DNA from: Raphanus sativus
Taxonomy: Eukaryota > Streptophyta > Magnoliopsida > Brassicales > Brassicaceae
Direction: 5' to 3'
DNA: 64,000 nt
Assembly (NCBI RefSeq): GCF_000801105.2
Contig: NC_079516.1
Location: forward strand, 45,488,908 to 45,552,907
Below the pieces are notes generated by a model. The model saw only the letters and a list, made by a program, of their open reading frames with translations, had not been told where the DNA came from and made no database searches. Numbering within the stretch: position 1 is the first letter of the stretch; every line of letters begins with the position of its first letter. Positions 54,260-64,000 of this stretch are shown here, piece after piece. Made by a program: the position numbers and the translations under genes.

Positions 54260-57220
54260 TGTCATGTCCCTGATCCTGGATATGATCCTTAGGATCGACC
54301 ATGGTGCAAGGAGACGCACCAGTCAGCTCATGTGACCTAAACACAAGGGTATCATGGCCTGGAAGTAAGGTTAAGGGCATCAGGAAGCTAAGATATAGCT
54401 AAACCAAGAAGGAGACAAGTATAAAGGAGCTGTACAAAGTGTATGGCAGCTGGGCGATGCAGTGAGCAAGCTCGGCCAGCTAAACGAAGTGTAGTGCAGC
54501 TCAGTGTAGCTCACTGAAGAGTGTGTCAGCTCCCTGAGCTGGATGAACTAGCTCACTCAGCTGGGTCAGCTGGGGATCAGCTCAACTCAGCTGGACTGAG
54601 TGATCAAGTCTTGGGCAGTTGGGCCAGGTCCGGACAGTGGTCGGACCATGTGGACCACCCGGGTGTGCCGGTGAGCCGGTGGGCACTTGTGGTTGAACCA
54701 GAGGCTTGGGCAACCAGCTAAGGCTTGTGTGTGACATGTCTAGGAGCAGTTAGGCATGTCAAGGACGTCTGGTAACTGCCATAGGCGAACATGTGTGATC
54801 TGGACCATTGATTAAATCAATGGCCAGAAATGATACCGAAAGGGTGCAACCTTTGGAAAGGTGGCCATTCCTTTTCTATAAATACAAGGGCAAGTCCGTG
54901 CCTTTGCAGGCACGTCAGGACTTCATTCTTCTTCCTGAAACACAAAGAAAAACCAGAGAAAACAGAGAGAAAGTCGGATGGCAACATCCAACCCCAAGAG
55001 TGGGATGAAGGCAGCAAAGAGGCAGTTTTGTGGGCAATCAAGTGGGAAGTTATGAACGACCCTGTGATGGGTTTTCACCATTGATGAACACGTCCCAGGC
55101 TTCATCTACATCCTTACTACACATCCAAATAGGCAGGGAAGAAGGGAGATGACCGGATTCACTCTCAAAGTCCAAGAGCAGCCTTAAGGGCAGTGGTGTG
55201 TAGAAAGGCAGTTTCATGGTCATTGAAGTGAGAAGTGATGGACGACCCTTGGGTGGTGTTTGATCATGGATGAACACACCCTAGGCTTCCTCTGTGTCTT
55301 AGGGACACACGCAAATGGTCAGATTAGAATGGAGAAGGCCGGACTCCACTCCCAAAGGCATGTACAGCCTTGAAGGTGGATGCAGTGCAGAAACTGTTTT
55401 CATGGAAGTTCCATGGAAGGGATGATGGGTGCGACCCATGGATGGATCTTATCAATACTGGAGGTATGTGATAAGACCTGATTAAGACAAGTGCAAGAGG
55501 CACAAGGCCGGACCTGATCAGGGAAGCACAAGGTCTAGCAAGATCAAGTATGAGGTAACATGTGTTGATTACTTATGTTTATGTTTATGTTTATGTCTGT
55601 GTTGTGTCTCTTGGGGTGGGATCAAGGCCAGGCATGGCACGCCCCTTGAGGAATGTATATTGTGATGTGTCTTAGGAATCCAAGACCCTGGACAAAGGGG
55701 CGGATCATAACTGATCTAACTCATCCATGTGGGATGATGGTTAGATGCTGTTCATTGGATATTGATCAATGATGGATCATGGTTTGGTGTTGGGTTTGAT
55801 CATGGTGTGAACCATGAGTCCGACCCACTGATGAGACACATGGGAGTCCTAGAGACAGAGGAACCATGTGGAGTGTAAGGTCCAATTCGTTTGGATCCAA
55901 CAGCAAGCAAAGGAGAGGAGTAAGGCTAGTACTTGTTGGTATGGACCACAAGTATTATGCTGGTGTGTTTATACAAGGAAGGCTGTGTGTGATCTGATCA
56001 TGGGCAAGGATGAACGACCTGATCCATGGATGATGGATCAAGGTGTCTGATCTGATTGATCAAATGATGCACCAGTGGTAAGAGCAACACTAATCAGGTT
56101 CAGTGGGACATAGTTCCATGGCCGGTTAGGTATGTGTGAAGACTCATCAGTTCTGAGTCATGTGGGGTGGTTGGTTGATTGACTCAGGAACTGGTGGGCA
56201 TTGTTAATCTTGTTCTATGATGTTCAGACATGGAGGTACTGAACCCTGGAGTGGCCGATTCAGAGAAATCTCTCCATGGCCTTGGTTGGGCAGGTAAGTG
56301 GGGATCTGATAGTTCCATAAGGAATTGTTAGGATCCGACTTCAAATATCTCTTAATGGATATTTATCATGAATTATCATGGTGAAAGATTAGTTTTATCT
56401 CATTGATTTAGAGGTGGTCAGTTATGGTCATATGGGCTGTTCATGGGCGAGATCAGTATGATCGAGGCCGGTTATGAGAAATCTGACTTGACCATTCTCT
56501 TAGTTATGAATTATCATGAATTATCATGAATTTTAATTAGTTTTTGGAGCATGTTTGCTTGTGGTTGGTTTTGCAGCTGAAGACTTCCCAAAGGTACTTG
56601 GTCTGTGGGGATGGTTGGTTGAATGACTAAGTACCTAAGGGAAGAGTTTATACAGGTATAATGGGGAGTTGGACGAGTGGATAGGGAGCTAGGCAAAGCT
56701 ACCTCGCAGCTCGATCAGCTGGAAGAGAGTTGGGAACCTCAAGTGAAGTGGTTCAGTTCAGCTAGCTGAATGAGCTAGGTAGACAGCTAAGGCAGCTGAG
56801 ACAAAGAGCTATCAAGCTCCGTGGATGTGGCAAATGTATGATCTAGCAATTCTTGCATAGATCTAGATAGAATGGTTTAGGGGAACAGAACCTCAGTTAT
56901 TGTATGACTTGGATTAGGTTTAGGATCAACCTTGGAGCTGGTAGTAGTTGTGTCTACTGATCATGGCTAAGGTGATTCGACCTGACAAGTATTAGATTGG
57001 TTTTAGACCAATGGTTGATAGATAATATTCCGCTGTGCATAAGTTGAAAAGATCTAAGCTAGGGAATGACTAAGGTAGTCTTAAGCTAAGGTCCAAGATA
57101 GACTTCGTCTTTAGGCGAAAATATATATAAAGATTGAAAAATTGAGTGGTTCGGTCAGGGTATGGACTGAGCGACGTGAGGCATCGACCGCGGCCTAGCC
57201 GGCCGGGTTCGGGTCTTACA
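54260..57220 (+). repeat. 3' LTR of the gypsy element
   Basis: 2,961 bp, collinear with 48941-51899 over its whole length. Confidence 0.95.
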
Positions 57221-57307
57221 AAGAGAGCCTCACCGTCGGCCGGAAATGGAAATCAGATCTTGACGGTCTCTAAAGAGAAGCTGGAGCGTCTGAATGTATA
57301 AAAAGTT

Positions 57308-57483
57308 ACTACACTAAAAATGTGGAATTATATTTTTAAAACACTTTCTGTGAAATAGAAGAAATATCTTTTAGGTTATTTTTCCATCAACTTCTATTTG
57401 TATTTTAGATCAGATTAAAGACAAAATACAAAGAGACGTAAAGAGACATATCGTTATCATTTCTAACAATGATGTATCAAATA
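57308..57483. other. Unassigned spacer
   Basis: AT-rich sequence between the retroposon and the first Helitron; nothing recognised. Confidence 0.5.
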
Positions 57484-58900
57484 TCTATATTATTAAAAGA
57501 GAAGTACCCATATAAATTTCCCCTAAGTTTTCAAAGTTATTTACACTACTATGCCACTGAGAATTAAATTAAACTACCTAATTTAATGCTTGTCTTTTTC
57601 AGTTGAGTTAATGTATTGTCCTAATATAAATTAAGTTACCTGTTTTAATGTTTGTTTGTTTCAGTTGAGTTAATGCGTTTTCCTAATATAAAATTTAACT
57701 TTCATTCTCTATTAAATCAATTTCGAAATTATTTATAGTTTTATTAATGCTGTCTTTTCAATTTAATAAATACATTTCCTAATTCTAAATGTACCATATT
57801 TAATAATAATAAAATCACATATGGTATGGTAGAAAAATTATTGTGCCGTCACTATCTTTTAGTATTCGAACCAAACCAATTTTTATGTTAAGTTTAAGTT
57901 TTTGGCATACATTATTCAAATTTATTTGATATATATATTTTTACTTTTATATTTTAAGAATTTTAATTTTTTTTTAAACAATTTAAATGAGTTATCCGAA
58001 CCAGAACATGAATCGAAATTATAAATACCTAAATGAGGCTAAAACTTTTCACCCCGAAAACCTAAAATCTAAAGAGACCTGAATCAAACCCGAATGGATA
58101 TCCGAACATTCATCCCTACTACAAGATATAGAAACTGAATCACCTTATTTATTTTCGAAAAATTATTTTTCATTGACTTTCTCGTCAGTCTACAGTAATT
58201 ATGAAAACTAATTGTCAAATCCAATCTGAAAATTATTGGACACGTAAGCCCATTTATAAGAAATTAACAGCTAGATCAAATATATATTATATTACATTTC
58301 ATTTTCTTACAAATTTTAATCTTAATTTTTATATGTCACAAATTTGTTAAAAGTCTAAAATTTTTTTTTCTTACAAATTTTATAACTAATGTATCATGTT
58401 TAATAGCATACTAACCATATTTTCTATTTTTATATTTATCATTCAAAAACTTTGTGCGCTATATATTTACACATACATCTAATCATATAAATGTTAGATT
58501 TGTTTAGGTAATCTCCAGTGTCGGTGATACATTTTATGTTAAAAGCAAAAATATAAAATTATTTAATTTAATATGATTACATTTACAAATATAATATTTA
58601 GTACACAAATAAATTAAAATTTAAAATTAAATACCGAGTGAGATTATTCTTTAACAAATTTATATTAACAGAAATTCCAAATATTTGGAATTCGAAAGCA
58701 TTATGACCCACACCAATACTACTTTAATTAGGACAATTTAATTTATATAATAATATTTTATTAAAATTTTAATTTTTTTGTTATTACTGCAAAAAAAATA
58801 GTTTTCGATCTAAATTTATGATCAGTTATTACAAATATATTATTTAATACAAACAAAAAATTAAAAACAAAAAATAAATACCCGTGCGGTCAAGATCTAG
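57484..58900 (+). mobile_element. Non-autonomous Helitron
   Basis: The head TCTATATTATTAAAAGAGAAGT follows an A, and the tail ACCCGTGCGGTCAAGATCTAG precedes a T, as expected for insertion into AT. The 1,417-bp interior is AT-rich, with no Rep/helicase signal. The 3' hairpin is short (CCG-TG-CGG). Confidence 0.85.
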
Positions 58901-59380
58901 TATCCAATTATTAGTATTTCTTTGCTTCTGAAATTTGATATAACAGACGTACGGTCCATTAACTAGGCGTCACTTAAACGTGTGGGGACCCTTTCCAGTC
59001 TCCGCACCCATTTCGTTTTAAGCGGATGGTGTCTTGCATGTTGGATCTATCATGTGAAAATATTGTCCATTAATCTTCAGAATGCCAAGTTCGTGGTAGT
59101 TGCTTCCACTTCTTAAACAATTTTATGGTATTTTATTTTCTTTTCGTAAAATTGTGATCAATATAGAAGTTTTCTTTTTGATCAATATGGGGTATTCACT
59201 CTCTCTAGATATATATGTTTATATTCGTGTTGGTGTTTAGTAATAATTGATTTAGTTTCACATAACATATGAATTGAACATGAAACGTGTTAGTGTTCCA
59301 AACTTTTCTTTTTATCACTTGATCACAAGATCCGAGACATCATTATTAAAGTACAACAAAGTTGAAGTTTTAAACACTTA
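58901..59380. other. Unassigned spacer between Helitron sequences
   Basis: Includes GC-richer DNA around 58940-59060 (TGTGGGGACCCTTTCCAG); no gene or element end was recognised. Confidence 0.4.
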
Positions 59381-61053
59381 TCTAAACTATTAAAACTGAA
59401 GCACAAAAAAAAAATTAGCCTCTAGAATTACACAAAAATTACATTCAAATGCCACTGGCATTAAACAGCCGTTTTATATTCATTGCCTATCTATATTATA
59501 ATTTCGCTAGATCATTAATTCGCTGAACATTACTTTCCTTTCGTTATGCATTGTTGTTATCCCTCGTTTATAAACAAGAAAGGGAATATTCTAAGCTGTA
59601 TCAACTAATTTACAAATATATGCCTACAATCTAGATTTCTTGCGTTATACACTCCACAAAATCTAACTATTAAATACAAAGATAATAATGTTCTATATTG
59701 ATACGCATGAATCACAGCCTTATACATTTATATTTCTTCTACTTACAGAACAGACAAAGAACAATATGGTAGTATGGCACCAACCAAAATTTTGTTTTTC
59801 TTAAAGAGATGAAACCTACAAAACCAGTTCGCGAGTACAACGTGAAGTTTTTTTTTTGGGAAAAAACAATCTATTTTATTAAAAGTGAATTACAAATAAA
59901 AAATCACCATTAATTCTTCTTAATATTTACCAACTTGTGCCATTAATATTAATATTCTTTTAATAAAATCGGAAATTAAGTATAATTAATGGAATATCTT
60001 TTTAAATGTTAGTTACCTTAAATTTCAAAACAAAATCTCAGTAGATATGCACAATCTCTCACAATAACTAAAATATGGAGCATAAATAAATCATTGATTA
60101 AATTGTTGGCTACTAATGACCTGATTGGCTGATTTCACTGCATCTATAGTTTTTATTATAAACGGCGATTTCATGACAATATATAGACATTTACTATTTT
60201 TAATTTATATTATTAAAATCTAAACTATTAAAACTGAAGTACAAAAATGAATTAGCCCCTAGAGTTGCACAAAAATTACATTCAAATGCCACTGGCATTA
60301 AACAGCCGTTTTATATTCATTGCCTATCTATATTATAATTTCGCTAGATCATTAATTCGCTGAACATTACTTTCCTTTTGTTATGCATTGTTGTTATCCC
60401 TCGGTTATAAACAAGAAAGGGAATATTCTAAGCTGTATCAACTAATTACGTATATATGCCTACAATCTAGATCTCTTGCGTTATACACTCCACAAAATCT
60501 AACTATTAAATACAAAGATAATAATGTTCTATATTGATACGCATGAGTCACAGCCTTATACATTTATATTTCTTCTACTTACAGAACAGACAAAGAACAA
60601 TATGGTAGTATGGCACCAACCAAAATTTTGTTTTTCTTAAGGAGATGAAACCTACAAAACCAGTTCGCGAGTACAACGTGAAGTTTTTTTTTTGGGAAAA
60701 ACAATCTATTTTATTAAAAGTGAATTACAAATAAAAATTCACCATTAATTCTTCTTAATATTTACCAACTTGTGCCATTAATATTAATATTATTCTAATA
60801 AAATCGGAAATTAAGTATAATTAATGAAATATCTTTTTAAATGTTAGTTACCTTGAATTTCAAAACAAAATCTCAGTAGATATGCACAATCTCTCACAAT
60901 AACTAAAATATGAAGCATAAATAAATAATTGATTAAATTGTTGGCTACTAATGACCTGATTGGCTGATTTCACTGCATCTATAGTTTTTATTATAAACGG
61001 CGATTTCATGACAATATATAGGTATTTACTATTTTTAATCTATATTATTAAAA
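59381..61053 (+). repeat. Tandem duplication of about 0.84 kb, each copy with a Helitron-like head
   Basis: Copies 59381-60218 and 60219-61053 are nearly identical by eye. Each starts TCTAAACTATTAAAACTGAAG, a Brassicaceae Helitron-type head, and ends with a TTATTAAAA stretch that belongs to the next head. Neither copy contains a hairpin-CTAG tail. Confidence 0.85.
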
Positions 61054-62335
61054 TTGAAGTACAAATTAAATTTGTTTGGAAACATAGATAACAATTTTTA
61101 AAAGATGTTTGTTTGTAAATTTGGATAACAGTTAAAAAATAGGTTTGTTTAAAAACATGAATATCAATTTTTTAAAAATATGTTTATTTGGAAACATGAA
61201 TAGCAATATAAAAAGGATATAATATTATTTGAAAACATAGATAACAGTATATTAAGAAAAAAATTATGTTATTAAGAAAAATTGGAAATCTATTATATCA
61301 TGAGAAACTATATATTTGTGTCAATTTTAAAATATACGAAAAATGAGCTAATCTAATTATCTAAAAAATATCATTTGTCTAAAATAATCATAAAACAAAA
61401 TTTAAAATTTATATAAGTATTTCAAATCAAAATAATAATTTAAAGTTGATTTATATTCAAAAATTTATTTTTACTAAAATATTTTCCAATAATCATTATA
61501 AAAAATGCTTTCAATATATGTCATTATTGAAAATATAATATATGTGATTATTTATATGATAGTACATATAAAATACTATTAATTATATGTTTGATGTGTT
61601 TTTAAAGGAAAAAAATAGATTGTGAATTAGGTGTGGGAATTCGGGTACCCATTCGAGTTCGGTTTAGGTCTGTTTGGGTTTTGGTTTTTCGGGATCAAAG
61701 ATTTCAGTTCCATTTGGATATTTATAAATTTTTGTTCGGATTTGAATTCGGGTCTTTGTGGGTTTGTTCAGGTTCGGATAACTCATTTAAATTCATTATA
61801 TACTTTAAATTTCTCAAAATATATAAACAAAATAATATATTACAAATAAATTTGAATAACATATATCAAAATACCTGAACTTAACATATAAATTGGTTTG
61901 ATTTAAATATTTGGAAAGAGAATCAATAATTATGTTAAGTATTTTTGGTGATTTGAGTATACTTTAACTATTTTAGATATTTACATTTGACTATTTATAT
62001 ATATTTTCAATTATTTAAACCAACTTATAAGTACCATATATATTCTAGATGTTTTTATATACATTAAGTCTAAAAATAATATATACAAGTATATAAATCT
62101 ATTTCAAATACATTCAGGTATCTGAAATACTTTGGTCAGATCGGAATCGGTTTCAGTTCTCTAAATACCAAAATTTTGATATTTAATCAATTCCGGTTCG
62201 GGTTTTGTACTCTTTTGGATCGGAATCGGTTCGATTTTTTAGATTCGGATTTTTTGCCAAACTCTAGTATTGACATGAAAAATAAAATATTTTATAAAAA
62301 TATACACCCGCACGGACGTGCGGGTCAAAATCTAG
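61039..62335 (+). mobile_element. Non-autonomous Helitron with strong 3' hairpin
   Basis: The head TCTATATTATTAAAATTGAA follows an A. The 3' end has a perfect 8-bp stem (ACCCGCAC/GTGCGGGT, 62306-62325) followed by CAAAATCTAG and the target T at 62336. The 1.3-kb interior is AT-rich, with degenerate GGTTCGG-type sequence near 61630-61780 and 62130-62240. Confidence 0.88.
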
Positions 62336-64000
62336 TTGATTATTAAAACACTTACGGTCTCACTCCATATATTATTTCAAAATTTTGTTTGAAATAAAAC
62401 ATATTATATTTTATTTGATTTCCACTCCATACTTGGATTAAAATAAATTTATTCCATTGATAAGAGTAATATTTATATTTTTTTATTATTGTTCATTTTA
62501 TTTTAAAATGAAGTAGAAATAGAGTAAAACTAATTACATTATTAGAACTAATCTATTTTAGAACAGTAGAGTTTTACTTTAGAAATGCTAAGTGAATCTT
62601 TTGAATAATTAGTGAGAAAATTATAAAATTAGTTTAAAGGTGAATTAAAAATAGGTGGCGTCATATATGGCGAAGGAGGCGTGGATCTCAGAGACCGCCA
62701 CATCTCGATCACCGTCTTTCTCTCCCCACCGCCTTCAACGCCTGATCCACTCACGTGCTTTCTTTAACTTCTTTCTCAATAATCGAATACATTCAAACAT
62801 GTTTTCTATGTTTGTGTACGTAAAGGTGTGTTTCTTGTTTGAGTACTTACAAAATATCAGTTGGAAATTAAAGAGATTAATAATAATATTAATATATGTC
62901 TCACGAAAAATTAACTTTTTTTAATTGGGTGAGTGGTTTTGTAGCAATAAAGTTTTTTAAAACATCTAACTTTGTAAAGACTAAATTTTTTTAAGATCTA
63001 CTTTTGTAGGATGTCATGAAATAAATTAAAATTTTACAACCACGTATTAGTGATCTAGTGGCAAGTGGATTGGTCACACTTTAAAATTTTACCCAACAGA
63101 TATATGGTTTAAAATGCAGCTGTCGGTAGATTTATAATATGATTATTTTGAGAAATCTTTGGATTCGATACAGAAAAACCCATATTGAAATTGTATATGA
63201 TCACTGGTGGATTAACATGGGATAATTACTACTCCTATGTATGTCTTTGGCGAATTCTCTAACGAATTAAGCTTAGATTTCCTGAGAATGGTCATTAGAT
63301 ATTAGTCGGATCTCTCTCGGAAACATTTGAATACCAGCATCATCAAAATAAAATTGAAAGTTTACATATCAAAATTGAACACACAAAATCACGCTTTTGT
63401 AAGAGTAAAACAAATAATAACAAACAAAATACTTTAACTGAATCCCCTCTTTTAATTTCAATCCATAATCCTTCATTCTTCTGGTCATAACTCACACTCA
63501 AGGTAACTGATTTTGCACAGATGGTGCAAAGATCAATACTATTTATGTTGGTTTGCATGTGGCAGCCACTTGCGATTGCAACTAAATAATATTATTCGTT
63601 TTTTTTGTTTCGAGTTCTTAAGAATTGTGATATACCTGCGATCAAATGATTATTTCTTAAGTCACAGGTTTCGAGATTTCCGAACTGCGACATTCGTAAC
63701 GTCACTTTTTCTTTTCTATTATGTGAATAAAACAATGCTGAGTTTTATATGTACTTTTTTTTCGTAATCTTTACAGATCAAGAACCAACCAACTAATCTT
63801 CTGAAAATTTGTCAATCGACGCTAAACATCCGGTTATTCGCAGTGAAAATTAGATATTCATATCGCTTAACCACATAAACTGATAAATATAAATTTGGTA
63901 AGTTTCAAATTCAGAATGCTTAACACCTTTCTAAACATATTATACCATTGGATCATGCTTGTGTGGTTGAATTCCATATATACTTTTCATGGAAATATGC
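62336..64000. other. Right-end region, no gene recognised
   Basis: A GC-richer stretch at 62655-62760 opens an 89-codon frame (MASYMAKEAWISETATSRSP) that turns low-complexity and matches nothing I know. It could be a first exon or a captured fragment. The rest is AT-rich. Confidence 0.4.

Larger units (their letters stand above)
48941..57220 (+). mobile_element. Ty3/gypsy-derived LTR element, TSD AAGAG
   Basis: An 8,280-bp element with LTRs of 2,959 and 2,961 bp around a 2,360-bp interior. The 5-bp duplication AAGAG is at 48936-48940 and 57221-57225. The primer site TGGTATCAGAGC lies at 51903-51914 and a polypurine tract AAGTGGGGGAGACT at 54246-54259. The interior keeps gag, protease and the first part of reverse transcriptase in broken form; the rest of reverse transcriptase, RNase H and integrase are missing. 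LTR length and motifs suggest a chromovirus (Tekay-like) ancestor, as inference only. Confidence 0.94.
48077..57292 (-). mobile_element. Retroposon (LINE-like) with 15-bp TSD, split by a gypsy element
   Basis: The 15-bp repeat AATGTATAAAAAGTT occurs exactly at 48062-48076 and 57293-57307. On the minus strand the element starts CAGACGCTCCAGC, runs to 57226, resumes at 48940 after the LTR element, and ends with a poly(A) run (poly-T at 48077-48091). Its own length is about 0.93 kb. The GC-rich first half resembles Brassica LINE leaders, and TTAATATTAATAATACTTTT before the A-run resembles LINE 3' ends. No polymerase domain was found, so it is a deleted or non-autonomous LINE copy. Confidence 0.85.

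Noticed and set aside
62655..62924. 89-codon frame at the right end
   Set aside because: Only the first third has gene-like composition; no homology recognised and no splice structure could be built, so it is not called as a gene.

Overview
The window is plant nuclear DNA, most likely from a Brassica or close relative. Its genes have many introns and match, in order, genes I know from Arabidopsis chromosome 2 (about At2g27260 to At2g27500). Recognised orthologues, left to right: an NHL/LEA_2 protein, the membrane-tethered NAC factor NTL8, a small RRM protein, the deubiquitinase OTLD1, an Ole e 1-like secreted protein, an ARM-repeat protein, a RopGAP relic, a Sec23/Sec24-type protein, NF-YB11 and the GH17 beta-1,3-glucanase BG14. 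Locus numbers are from memory; the gene models were read from the sequence by joining exons at splice sites and checking phase.

Layout. 1-4086: right part of a Ty1/copia element on the minus strand, with a reading frame that stays open from gag to the window edge. 5.8-9.0 kb: two NHL/LEA_2 genes with a decayed copia fragment between them. 9.8-17.5 kb: NTL8, the RRM gene and OTLD1, all minus strand. 18.4-26.1 kb: a transposon block made of a LINE tail split by a 3.7-kb LTR element and by a hAT element, then a CACTA element. 26.8-35.6 kb: the Ole e 1-like and ARM-repeat genes with MITEs and a SINE between them. 37.1-43.6 kb: RopGAP relic, Sec23/24-type gene (plus strand) and NF-YB11 (minus, convergent). 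44.4-45.4 kb: copia relic. 46.2-47.3 kb: BG14. 48.1-57.3 kb: a retroposon with 15-bp target duplications, itself split by an 8.3-kb Ty3/gypsy derivative whose LTRs are longer than its interior. 57.5-62.3 kb: Helitron termini, including a tandem duplication of one Helitron head. 62.3-64 kb: no recognised gene.

The genes are unrelated housekeeping or regulatory genes held together by ancestry, not an operon-like pathway. The less expected signals are: a recurrent class of tiny insertions (about 6-28 bp, mostly ending in an A-run after TC, GC or CC) flanked by 9-21-bp direct repeats; nested insertions whose host reading can still be followed across the insertion points; a Helitron-head tandem duplication; and a GC-AG intron in OTLD1.
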